From assembly GCA_903868545.1 (NCBI GenBank), contig CAIPVR010000153.1:1-33330 (forward strand): a DNA stretch of 33,330 nucleotides. The letters run 5' to 3'. The notes under the pieces were generated by a model that did not search any database, was not told the DNA's origin, and saw only the letters and a list, made by a program, of their open reading frames with translations. The stretch is from an uncultured Actinomycetes bacterium. GTDB taxonomy: Bacteria; Actinomycetota; Acidimicrobiia; Acidimicrobiales; Microtrichaceae. Positions 22,430 through 29,291 of this stretch are shown piece by piece. A program made the translations under genes and the position numbers. Position 1 is the stretch's first letter, and each line of letters begins with the position of its first letter.

Positions 22430-23757
22430 GCGACGCCGCCACCACCACCGTGGCCGACGTCCTCGCCGGCCGCCTGCGCGCCCTCGGGGTGCGGCGCACC
22501 TGGGGCCTGCCGCTCGGCGGGCTCGCCCACGTCCCGGTGGACGACCCCGACCTGGCGGTGCTCCTCGCTGACGCCGACGGCCGTCTCGGCGAGGTGGACG
22601 GCGCCGGCCGTCTCGGCGCGGCGCTGCTCCCCGGGGGGATCCTCCACCTGTCGTCCGCTCCGGGAGGGGTGGCGCCCCTGCAGACGGTCGGCTCGGCCGA
22701 GGAGCTGCTCGACGCGCTGGCCGACGCGACGGGGCTCGTGCTGCCCGGCACCACGGCGCTGCACCTCGACCTCCCGCTCGACGAACCGGTGGGTGACGGT
22801 CTCCGCCCGGCGGTCGGTGCCGAGCGGGTGCCGGTGCTCACCCTGTCGCCGTCGCTCGCGGGCCTCCGGCTGGTGGTGCTCGCCGGCACCGGGGTGGTGC
22901 GGGCCGGGGCGGTCGCGGGCCTGCACGCGCTGCGCAGCACTGCGGCGGCCACGGTGGTGCTCACCTGGGGCGCCCGGGGTGCGGAGCGCCGTGACAGCCC
23001 CTACCTCGGTGGCGTGGGGGGTGTGCAGGACCGTGACCTCCCCCTCGCGGGCCTCGACGACGCGGACGTGGTGGTGGCCACCGGGGTGGACCCGGCCGAG
23101 CTGCCGGCCGGTCTGCTCGACGGCCGGGTGGTGCAGGAGGTGCCGCCCGCACAACTCGCGGCGCTGTGCGGGAACTGGCCCGCACCGGCGGCGGACGCCG
23201 TGCCCGGTCGCCCGGACGGTTCGGTGTCCCTGTCGGCGGTACTGCAGGGGCTGTTCGAGGACGCGGCGGCACCGGTGACCGGCGCCCGCGCCGCGCTCCA
23301 CCTCGCGGGCGCCCTGCCCGACCGCGGCGTCTGCGTGGCCGATCCCGGACCGGCGGGGTTCTGGGTGGCCCGGTCGTTCCCCACATCGATCCCGGGCTCC
23401 TCGTGCGTGCCGGCCACGGTGGAGCCGGGCTGGGCGGTGGCGGCCGCGGTGGTGGCCGCGCTCGAGGACCGCCCGTGCGTGGCCGTGGTGGACGACCGCG
23501 GCGGCCCCGAGCCGCTCGACCCGGTGTCCGCGGAGCTGGTGGGCCTCGCCCGTGCCGAGGGGCTGGCCGTCAGGGTGCAGGCGTGGTCGCCCGACGGTCC
23601 GGCCCTCGACGCCGCCGCGCACGTGGAGCTGCTGCGGGAGGAACTGGCCGGGGGCGGGGTGCGGGTGGACCGGGTGGGCGTGCGCACCGTCCCGCCCGAC
23701 GAACTGGTGGACCTGGCGGGTCCGCCGGTTGGGTCGTTCGGGGCGCCCGCGAACTAG
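22426..23757 (+). CDS. Degenerate thiamine-diphosphate-enzyme-like protein
   Basis: This 443-residue protein looks like a shortened acetolactate-synthase-type ThDP enzyme. The N-terminus (VADVLAGRLRALGVRRTWGL) copies the start of the PYR domain. The middle (LRLVVLAGTGVVRAGAVAGL, WGARGAERRDSPYLGGVGGV) copies the central FAD/NAD-like domain. The C-terminus (GVCVADPGPAGFWVARSFP, PGWAVAAAVVAALEDRPCVA) copies the PP domain. It is ~100 residues short, the PYR catalytic Glu region is missing, and the GDG metal-binding motif reads VVDDRGG. Catalysis is therefore doubtful. It may bind ThDP or act as a paralogous partner. It is coupled to the DUF3097 gene by a GTGA overlap. Its TAG stop forms part of the operator of the next gene. 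Confidence 0.65.
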   Translation: MSDAATTTVADVLAGRLRALGVRRTWGLPLGGLAHVPVDDPDLAVLLADADGRLGEVDGAGRLGAALLPGGILHLSSAPGGVAPLQTVGSAEELLDALADATGLVLPGTTALHLDLPLDEPVGDGLRPAVGAERVPVLTLSPSLAGLRLVVLAGTGVVRAGAVAGLHALRSTAAATVVLTWGARGAERRDSPYLGGVGGVQDRDLPLAGLDDADVVVATGVDPAELPAGLLDGRVVQEVPPAQLAALCGNWPAPAADAVPGRPDGSVSLSAVLQGLFEDAAAPVTGARAALHLAGALPDRGVCVADPGPAGFWVARSFPTSIPGSSCVPATVEPGWAVAAAVVAALEDRPCVAVVDDRGGPEPLDPVSAELVGLARAEGLAVRVQAWSPDGPALDAAAHVELLREELAGGGVRVDRVGVRTVPPDELVDLAGPPVGSFGAPAN

Positions 23758-23768
23758 AACCTGTTCCC
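23755..23768 (+). promoter_or_regulatory. KstR-type operator at the regulator's own start
   Basis: TAGAACCTGTTCCC matches TnnAACnnGTTnnA except for the last base and abuts the GTG at 23769. The same TAGAAC can serve as a -10 with 8 nt to the start, so binding would cover the promoter and start. Autorepression is expected. The core GAACCTGTTC is shared with the site at 5388-5397. Confidence 0.65.
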
Positions 23769-24347
23769 GTGGCCACCCACGACCTGACCGACGCCCAGCG
23801 GGAGCGGCGCCTCCGCATCCTCGCCGCGGCCGAGGCGCTGGCGGTCGAAGGGGGCTGGGACGGCGTGCAGATGCGGGAGGTGGCCACCCGGGCCGACGTC
23901 GCGCTCGGCACGCTCTACCGCTACTTCCCGTCCAAGGAGCACCTGCTCCTCTCGGTCATGCTCGACCAGGTGAACGGCCTGGCCGACCGGCTGTCGGTGC
24001 GGCCGCCGGAGGGCGACGACCCGGTCGAGCGCGTGGTCGACGTGCTGCGCCGGGCCAACCGGGCGCTGCAGCGCGAGCCCCGGGTGACCGTGGCGATGAT
24101 CCGGGCCCTCGTGAGCGGCAACCGCGAGGTGGCCCCGGTGGTGGCCGCGAACCGCGACGTGATGCGCCGGATCATCTCCGACGCCCTGGGCCCCACCCGG
24201 GGTGGCGGTCAGGACCCCCGGGACGTGCTCGCGATCGACCTCCTCTCCGACGTGTGGCTCGCCGCCCTGGTGAGCTGGATCGGTGGGGCCGAGCCGTCGA
24301 CGGTGGTGGACCGTCTCGAGGCGGCCACCCGGATGCTGTTCGACTGA
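23769..24347 (+). CDS. KstR-like TetR-family transcriptional repressor
   Basis: This 192-residue protein closely resembles mycobacterial KstR, which represses cholesterol-catabolism genes until a steroid-CoA ligand binds. The N-terminal HTH region, DAQRERRLRILAAAEALAVE, then VQMREVATRADVALGTLYRY and FPSKEHLLLSV, agrees with KstR at most positions I can recall. The C-terminal ligand domain keeps NRALQREPRVTVAMIRAL and LLSDVWLAALVSWIGGAEPS. GTG 23769 is chosen because the homology starts at residue ~7 and the operator-promoter abuts it. A KstR-type operator sits at its own start and another lies before the alcohol dehydrogenase gene at 5433. Confidence 0.8.
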   Translation: MATHDLTDAQRERRLRILAAAEALAVEGGWDGVQMREVATRADVALGTLYRYFPSKEHLLLSVMLDQVNGLADRLSVRPPEGDDPVERVVDVLRRANRALQREPRVTVAMIRALVSGNREVAPVVAANRDVMRRIISDALGPTRGGGQDPRDVLAIDLLSDVWLAALVSWIGGAEPSTVVDRLEAATRMLFD

Positions 24348-24370
24348 GCGGCGGTGCCGCCGCGTCGGCG

Positions 24371-24430
24371 CGCTCCTCATCGGCAGCGTCCTCATCGGGA
24401 CCGTCCTCACCGGGAGCGTCCTCATCCGGT
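24371..24430. repeat. Four 15-bp tandem repeats across the stop of the WXG100-like gene
   Basis: Units at 24371-24385, 24386-24400, 24401-24415 and 24416-24430 share TCCTCAYCGG. On the minus strand each carries a TGA in the same frame, and the one in 24416-24430 is the actual stop. The period and location mirror the repeats at the ktrA stop, also in a convergent junction. Confidence 0.8.
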
Positions 24431-25732
24431 GGTGCGGCGCAGGTGGAGCCGCTGGAACGAGGGGGTGGCCGATCCCGCTCCCGCGGTGACCGGGATCGCC
24501 AGGCCGGAGCGCCCGACGCGGAAGTGGTCGACGGTGGTGCGGGCCGCGGCGACCGCGGCGGCGGTGCCGGCCAGCTGCCGTTCGGCGCCACCCACGTCGC
24601 CCGCCGCGAGGAGTTCGACCGAGCGGCGCAGCGCGGCGGCGAGCCGCGGTGCCTCCGCCGGGTCCACCCAGGTGCGACGCACGGTGCGGAGGTCGCCCGT
24701 GGTGGTCTCGAGGGCGACCTCGATCGGGCGCCGGTCCGCGCCGTGGCCGGTGGGCACCTCGACGCCGACGTGCAGCTCGGCGCGGGCCGCCGGTGCGTCG
24801 AACCCCGCGGCCGCGGCCAGCCGACGACCGAGGAGCAGCTCGCCCGACTCGCTCCACCGGACCACCGCGGAGGTGCCGCCGGCCCCCTCCGCGGTGCCGG
24901 CCAGCAGCGACATCGAACCGGCCGCCGTGGCCGAGGTGCCGCCGCCGCCCGCCGCGAGTGCGGCCGCGAGGCCCACCCCCCGCAGCCGTTCGGTGCGGTC
25001 CGGGTGCGGCCCGGGGAGCGGGCCGTCCCCGAACGATCGGCCCGCCAGGCGGGCGGCGTCGGTCACGACGTAGCCCAGCGGGGCCCACCCGAACCCCTGG
25101 CGGAGCCCGGCCATGGCGAGCAGCAGCGGGAGGTGGTGGCGGTCGATCGTCCACGTGCGGGAGTCGGCCGACTCGAGCCGGGCCGCAGCCGCGGCCGACC
25201 CGCCCGACGCCGCGCCGGCGTCCGGTGTGCTGACGCCCGCCGACCGACCGGCGCCCACCTGCACGCCGGCGGCCCGGGCGTCCGACACGGTGACCCGGAG
25301 GCGTCCGCCGCCCAGGTGCTCGACGGTGGCCGTGGTGCCGAGGCCGCCGGCGCCGAGCAGGTAGCCGCCGTCGAGGCGGGCGCCGATCACCTCGATGCGG
25401 CGGGGGAGGTGCGGCGGGGTGCGGCGACGAGCGGCACCCGGGCGGATGGGCCCGGTGCGGCGGGCCGGTCCCGCCGCGGCTCGCCGTTGCTCCGCCGCGT
25501 GGCGGTGCAGGTCACGGGCGGCGCGACGACAGCCGGCCGCGCCGTCCCGCAGTGCCGGGGCGAGGTGGTGCTGCCAGCGCGAGCGGAACGCCTCGGCGTC
25601 GGGCCCGTGCCACGGCGATCGTCGGAGGCGGGCGCCCACGCCGGTGCCCAGCGACGTGAGCCGGCCGGCCGCATCGTGAAGGCGATGTGCCAGTCGCTCG
25701 AGTTCCTCCGGGTCGGCCCCCAGCCGTGCCAT
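24422..25732 (-). CDS. Large WXG100-like protein of unknown function
   Basis: This 436-residue protein starts with a domain of WXG100/ESX type: two helices around W41-H-G43 (RLRRSPWHGPDAEAFRSRWQ), then ALRDGAAGCRRAARDLHRHAA. That fold is usual in type VII secreted proteins and N-termini of large effectors. After a Pro/Arg-rich stretch come ~300 residues with no domain I recognise: a beta-rich part (TATVEHLGGGRLRVTVSDA), a helical Ala/Gly-rich part, and VEVALETTTGDLRTVRRTWV. No known toxin motif, partner gene or ESX machinery is visible here. ATG 25732 is supported by TACCGT 8 nt upstream (minus strand). The 3' end lies in 15-bp tandem repeats. Confidence 0.65.
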   Translation of the reverse strand: MARLGADPEELERLAHRLHDAAGRLTSLGTGVGARLRRSPWHGPDAEAFRSRWQHHLAPALRDGAAGCRRAARDLHRHAAEQRRAAAGPARRTGPIRPGAARRRTPPHLPRRIEVIGARLDGGYLLGAGGLGTTATVEHLGGGRLRVTVSDARAAGVQVGAGRSAGVSTPDAGAASGGSAAAAARLESADSRTWTIDRHHLPLLLAMAGLRQGFGWAPLGYVVTDAARLAGRSFGDGPLPGPHPDRTERLRGVGLAAALAAGGGGTSATAAGSMSLLAGTAEGAGGTSAVVRWSESGELLLGRRLAAAAGFDAPAARAELHVGVEVPTGHGADRRPIEVALETTTGDLRTVRRTWVDPAEAPRLAAALRRSVELLAAGDVGGAERQLAGTAAAVAAARTTVDHFRVGRSGLAIPVTAGAGSATPSFQRLHLRRTTG

Positions 25733-25740
25733 CCCGCACG

Positions 25741-25746
25741 ACGGTA
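25741..25746 (-). promoter_or_regulatory. Leaderless -10 box of the WXG100-like gene
   Basis: On the minus strand TACCGT is followed by 8 nt and ATG 25732. No Shine-Dalgarno is present. Confidence 0.5.
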
Positions 25747-25786
25747 GGCACCGGCGGTGACGCCGTCACCGGGGAGCGCGGCCCGC

Positions 25787-26653
25787 TCAGTCCAGGCCGA
25801 GCACCCGCAGCGCGTTCTCCCGCAGGAACCGGGGCCACACCTCGTCCTTGAGCGGCACGTCGGGCAGTTCCCGCATGATGCGCTCGTAGGTGAGGCCCGC
25901 CGGGAAGTAGCCGGCGTAGATCACCTTGTCGGCACCACGGGTGTTCGCGTAGTCGATGATCGCCCGCGGGTAGTGCTTCGGTGCGAACGCCGAGGTGGAG
26001 TAGTAGAGGTTCGGCCACTTGAGCATCAGCTTCACGGCGAGGGCCTCCCACGGCTCCGCCCCGTGGCGCATCACCACCTTGAGCTCGGGGAAGAACCAGC
26101 AGACCTCGTCGAGGTACTCCACCTTCTGCGGCTCCATCGGCAGCCGGGGACCGGGCACCCCGACGGTGATGAAGATCGGCAGGTCGAGTTCCACCGCCAG
26201 CGCGTAGATGGGGTAATAGGGCGCGGCGTTGATGGCGGTGCGGTACCCGGCCGGGAAGGTGCTCAGCGCCACCAGGCCGTACTCCTCGTGGAACGAGCGG
26301 ATCCGGCGGATCTCGTCCATCCCCCGGCGGGGGTCCACCTCGAGGGCCGCGAGGAACCGGTCGGGGTGGTCCCGCACGGCGCGCCGCGGCTCGTCGCGGG
26401 TCTCGTTGCCCACGTTCGTCATGGCCCGGTCCACCCCGAAGCGGTCCATCGTGTAGAGCGTCACGCCGACCGGGTCGACGCCCTCCTCGATCTCCGAGGG
26501 GATGTCCTTGAACATGTACTGCGCCGGCATCTTGAAGTTGCCCGACTCCTCGTCACGCAACTCGGGGGCGAGGAACTTGTAGATCTCCCGGCGGTCGGTG
26601 CTCGGGAACCCGATCATGGTGTCGATGATCGGCACGTCGGTGGGCATGGCCAT
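25787..26653 (-). CDS. Amidohydrolase-2 family protein lacking canonical metal ligands
   Basis: This 288-residue TIM-barrel protein resembles the amidohydrolase-2 (ACMSD-like) family. Family-like segments are DVPIIDTMIGFPSTDRREIY, MFKDIPSEIEEGVDPVGVTL, DHPDRFLAALEVDPRRG, and KVVMRHGAEPWEALAVKLML. However, the first-strand HxH is replaced by DTM, and the late GSDYP-type Asp segment reads YAGYFPAG. Metal binding is therefore doubtful, although one His (MRHG) remains. Similar DxMIGFP proteins are frequent in actinobacterial lipid-degrading regions; the reaction is unknown. ATG 26653 is fixed by TACGGT 6 nt upstream. An ATG two codons later (26647) is less likely. Confidence 0.8.
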   Translation of the reverse strand: MAMPTDVPIIDTMIGFPSTDRREIYKFLAPELRDEESGNFKMPAQYMFKDIPSEIEEGVDPVGVTLYTMDRFGVDRAMTNVGNETRDEPRRAVRDHPDRFLAALEVDPRRGMDEIRRIRSFHEEYGLVALSTFPAGYRTAINAAPYYPIYALAVELDLPIFITVGVPGPRLPMEPQKVEYLDEVCWFFPELKVVMRHGAEPWEALAVKLMLKWPNLYYSTSAFAPKHYPRAIIDYANTRGADKVIYAGYFPAGLTYERIMRELPDVPLKDEVWPRFLRENALRVLGLD

Positions 26654-26659
26654 GCGCGC

Positions 26660-26665
26660 ACCGTA
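26660..26665 (-). promoter_or_regulatory. Leaderless -10 box of the amidohydrolase gene
   Basis: On the minus strand TACGGT is followed by 6 nt (GCGCGC) and ATG 26653, with no Shine-Dalgarno. Confidence 0.6.
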
Positions 26666-26828
26666 GTGGAGGCCCGCCGGCGTCCCTGATCCGGTGCCCG
26701 GCCCGTGCGGTGCACCCCTCTCCGGTGCCGCGACCGGCCCCGCCGCGTCGACCGGCTCTGGGAGACTGCGGCGGTGCACCCGCCCGTCCCGCAGCGCCCC
26801 GGCCGTACGGCACCGGGTCGGCACTGAG

Positions 26829-27623
26829 ATGGGGGCGCGGTGGCGACGGCTCCTCGGCGGCGGTCCGCGCACCTCGGGATTCCCGCCGTCCGCGAACGGG
26901 GCCTCGTCGTTCCACCTGCGCTGGGACCTGCCCGACCTCCTCGCCCCGGACCGTCCCCCGGCGGTGGGGGTGGAGGTGGTCCTGGAGGTGGTGACCGCGC
27001 CGGTGGTCGAGCAGCTCTACTTCTGGGCCCTGCAGGTGGACGTGGCCGGCGTCGGTGGGCGGCGGGCCGGGGGCGCGCACCTCGGGCTGCAGTGGCATCC
27101 CGCCCACCCCGGCGCCACGGCGGTGAACTGGGGCGGCTACGGCCCTGACGGACGGGAGCTCGACGGATCGACCTCGGCGCTGCCCTCCGCCACCGGGAAC
27201 CCCCACACGCGTGACCTGTCGTGGCGTCCCGGGGTGCCCTACGTGCTGCGGGTCGACCGCCACCCCGCTGCACCGGCACCGCCGGGGTGCACGGCCTGGC
27301 GCGGCACGGTGACCGGACCCGACGGCGAGGTGGTCGTCCGTGACCTGTACCCGCCCGGCGACCGGCTCGCCGGGGTCGTCATGTGGTCCGAGGTCTTCGC
27401 CCGTTGCGACGACCCGTCGGTGCAGGTTCGGTGGTCGCGGCCGGCGGTGCTCCTCCCCGACGGCGCGTCGCTGCGGCCCGTCGCCTGCACCACCTCGTAC
27501 CAGTCGCATCCCGACGGCGGCTGCGCCAACACCGACCAGTTCCCCGACCCCACGGGTCTGGTCCAGGTGACGAACCGGCCCCGCACCACTCCTCCGGGCA
27601 CCGTGGTCCCTGTGCCATCCTGA
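26829..27623 (+). CDS. Conserved hypothetical protein, beta-rich
   Basis: This 264-residue protein has no signal peptide or membrane helix. Its core is beta-rich and aromatic: SSFHLRWDLPDLLAP, QLYFWALQVDVAG, GAHLGLQWHPAHPGATAVNW, RDLSWRPGVPYVLRVDR, VVMWSEVFARCDDPSVQVRW, and CANTDQFPDPTGLVQVTN. Similar proteins occur in Streptomyces and other actinobacteria, with no known function that I can recall. The fold may be a lectin-like or jelly-roll domain; this is only an impression. Three Cys in the last third might pair. ATG 26829 has no clear Shine-Dalgarno, so the start is uncertain. The TetR gene begins 14 nt after the stop, so they are probably cotranscribed. Confidence 0.65.
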   Translation: MGARWRRLLGGGPRTSGFPPSANGASSFHLRWDLPDLLAPDRPPAVGVEVVLEVVTAPVVEQLYFWALQVDVAGVGGRRAGGAHLGLQWHPAHPGATAVNWGGYGPDGRELDGSTSALPSATGNPHTRDLSWRPGVPYVLRVDRHPAAPAPPGCTAWRGTVTGPDGEVVVRDLYPPGDRLAGVVMWSEVFARCDDPSVQVRWSRPAVLLPDGASLRPVACTTSYQSHPDGGCANTDQFPDPTGLVQVTNRPRTTPPGTVVPVPS

Positions 27624-27637
27624 CGCCGGGAGGACGG

Positions 27638-28897
27638 ATGGCATCACGACAGGGGCGGGACCCGCGGAAGCGGATCGTCGACGCGGCCTGGGACGCGGTC
27701 GGCGAGGCCGGTGTCGAGCAGTTGCTCGGCGGCGTGTCCCTTCGTGACGTGGCGAAGCGACTCGGGGTCTCGCCGTCCACGGTCACCTACCACTTCAGCG
27801 GACCGGCGGAGCTGGGCCGGGCGATGGCCGAGGCCCTCTTCGTCGACGGCTGGCAGCTGCCGCACGACCGTGCGGCCGAGGTCTTCGCCGAGGACGCGCC
27901 GTTCGGCGAGGTCGTGCGGGCCGCGGCGCAGGCGAACTGGGAGGAGCTCACCGCCGGATGGTCGCAGGTCCACGAGCGGCGCCTGATGCGGCTCTTCGCC
28001 GCCACCGGCGGCCATCCGGCCGGGCTCGAGGCGGCGACCCGGCTGGCCGACGGCTACTTCCAGGTCGCGGCGGAACTGAACGCGGTGCTCCTCGACGAGG
28101 TGCTGGCCCGTCACGGCCGTCGTTGGGTGGAACCGTTCACGTCGACGGAGGCGGCCCGGCTGGCCGGCGGGCTCCTCGAACGACTGCTGCAGCAGTGGAT
28201 GGTCGACCCCGATGCCGTGCGCCCGGACCTCGGCGTGGACGCCGTGGTGGCGATGGTGAGCGGGCTCACCGTCTCCGCCGACCGGCACCTCGGGGTGGAG
28301 GAACTGCAGGCCTTCCTCGACTCGGGCCCCGAGGGTGACCCCGGTGACGGCCACGGTGCGGGCGAACTGGCTGCGGCCGATGCCGCCCGCGCCGCCGCGG
28401 CATCGGCCGCGGCATTGTTCGCCGGGGGTGTGGCCGGCGTGACGCTCACGGACGTCGCGCACGCCTGCGGTCGTCCCGTCGCGGAGGTCACGGCCCGGTT
28501 CGCCACGCCCGGCCGGGTGGCGGCGGTGGCGTTCGCCCGGCACCTCGACGCGGTGGAGGAGGCGGGCGGGCGCCGGGGCGCCGAGGACCCGGTGCTCGGC
28601 CTGGTCGACCTCCTGTGCGAGTTGGTCCGCCGGACCCGGGACGATCCCGGGTGTGCCCGGGCCCTGTTGCGCGAGCGGGTCGACGGTCGCGCCGCCGAGG
28701 ACCTGCGGACCCTGGTGCCGATCGACGACGTGGTGCGGCGGGCCGTGAGCCGGGTGGTGTCCGGCGGGTCGGACCCCGAGCTCATGGCGGCGCTGGTGGT
28801 CGACCACGTGCTGGACCACTCGCTCCGGAGCCCGGTGGCCGCGCCGGCCGCCGTGGCCTCGGTCGGGCTGTGGCTCCTGGGGCCGACGGCCGGCTGA
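27638..28897 (+). CDS. Tandem TetR-type regulator (two TetR modules in one chain)
   Basis: This 419-residue protein is about twice the usual TetR length. The first module (residues 1-~210) has a normal DNA-binding domain: RKRIVDAAWDAVGEAGVEQL, then SLRDVAKRLGVSPSTVTYHF. The second (~245-419) repeats the layout with a weaker helix-turn-helix, TLTDVAHACGRPVAEVTARF, and a helical ligand-type domain (LVDLLCELVRRTRDDPGCA). An Ala-rich linker joins them. A covalent pseudo-dimer is likely, with the second reader degenerate or binding another half-site. ATG 27638 has GGGAGG 5-8 nt upstream. It follows the hypothetical gene closely. Its target is unknown; the palindrome CGAACC-G-GGTTCG 9 nt after its stop is one candidate site. 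Confidence 0.75.
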   Translation: MASRQGRDPRKRIVDAAWDAVGEAGVEQLLGGVSLRDVAKRLGVSPSTVTYHFSGPAELGRAMAEALFVDGWQLPHDRAAEVFAEDAPFGEVVRAAAQANWEELTAGWSQVHERRLMRLFAATGGHPAGLEAATRLADGYFQVAAELNAVLLDEVLARHGRRWVEPFTSTEAARLAGGLLERLLQQWMVDPDAVRPDLGVDAVVAMVSGLTVSADRHLGVEELQAFLDSGPEGDPGDGHGAGELAAADAARAAAASAAALFAGGVAGVTLTDVAHACGRPVAEVTARFATPGRVAAVAFARHLDAVEEAGGRRGAEDPVLGLVDLLCELVRRTRDDPGCARALLRERVDGRAAEDLRTLVPIDDVVRRAVSRVVSGGSDPELMAALVVDHVLDHSLRSPVAAPAAVASVGLWLLGPTAG

Positions 28898-29062
28898 GAC
28901 CGGTCCCGAACCGGGTTCGAGGAGTGCACAGCGTGCCGGGCGCACCGGCCCGCTTGCTGCGGAGAGTGAGGAACTGAACACTCGCGCGGGTGGATGAGCG
29001 CGCAACGGTGGAACGGCGGAGAATCTCGCGTCCGGAGGTCCCCTGCGGTCCCGGGCCTCTGG

Positions 29063-29195
29063 TAGCAAAGGGGTTCAGGAGGAGAAGGCCCGGTGTTCCA
29101 TCGCCCCAGGGGCACCGCTCGCATCTCGTCCCCCGGGCCCCGGCCCTGTCCTCTGGTGCTCGCCCCGCACCGGACAGGTCCGGGGCCCCTTTCGT
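29063..29195 (+). ncRNA. Candidate small RNA or leader-peptide attenuator
   Basis: A transcript could begin near 29074 after TAGCAA and end at the 17-bp terminator hairpin with a short T-run (CTTTCG) at 29189. It would be about 120 nt. AGGAGGAG (29077-29084), ideally spaced before GTG 29093, could drive a short Arg/Pro-rich leader peptide (begins MFHRPRGTARISSPGPRP). No known RNA family was recognised. It may be an independent small RNA or an attenuator for the ligase gene downstream. Confidence 0.3.
29135..29188 (+). terminator. Strong intrinsic terminator hairpin
   Basis: Arms at 29135-29151 and 29172-29188 pair over 17 positions with one C/T mismatch. The loop contains a second GGTGC/GCACC hairpin. 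The stem is followed by CCTTTCGTC, the best T-containing tail of any hairpin here. It ends about 390 nt after the upstream gene, so it probably terminates something other than a simple readthrough. Confidence 0.7.
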
Positions 29196-29241
29196 CGCCC
29201 GCCGGCTCCGCTGATGATCGATCGTCCCCGGCGATCGGATT

Positions 29242-29259
29242 CCCGACAACCGTGTCGGG
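29242..29259 (+). promoter_or_regulatory. Operator-like palindrome before the FadD19-like ligase gene
   Basis: CCCGACA-ACCG-TGTCGGG is a perfect inverted repeat with 7-bp arms. It lies at the expected -35 position of the promoter whose -10 is TACCTT at 29280-29285, so a bound repressor could block RNA polymerase. It is not of the KstR type. Confidence 0.5.
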
Positions 29260-29279
29260 CGGATCGGCCGTCCGGCGGC

Positions 29280-29285
29280 TACCTT
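29280..29285 (+). promoter_or_regulatory. Leaderless -10 box of the FadD19-like ligase gene
   Basis: TACCTT is followed by 6 nt and ATG 29292, with no Shine-Dalgarno. This supports ATG 29292 over the in-frame ATG at 29214. Confidence 0.6.
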
Positions 29286-29291
29286 CCCGCC

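Larger units (their letters stand above)
28898..29291 (+). other. 394-bp structured intergenic region
   Basis: No protein gene is evident. From left to right it holds: the palindrome CGAACC-G-GGTTCG (28907-28919); several short GC-rich inverted pairs; TAGCAA (29063-29068), a possible -10; a strong Shine-Dalgarno AGGAGGAG (29077-29084), 8 nt before a GTG (29093) with no recognisable product; a large terminator hairpin (29135-29188); two CGATCG sites (29219-29224, 29232-29237); and a palindrome before the next promoter. Confidence 0.6.

Noticed and set aside
28905-28925. GGGTTCGA resembling a tRNA T-loop
   Set aside because: No acceptor stem, anticodon arm or D-arm can be drawn around it; it is better read as the palindrome CGAACC-G-GGTTCG.
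29172-29188. ACAGGTCCGG resembling the SRP RNA core
   Set aside because: The invariant continuation GGAAGCAGCC is absent, and the segment is fully used as one arm of a terminator stem.
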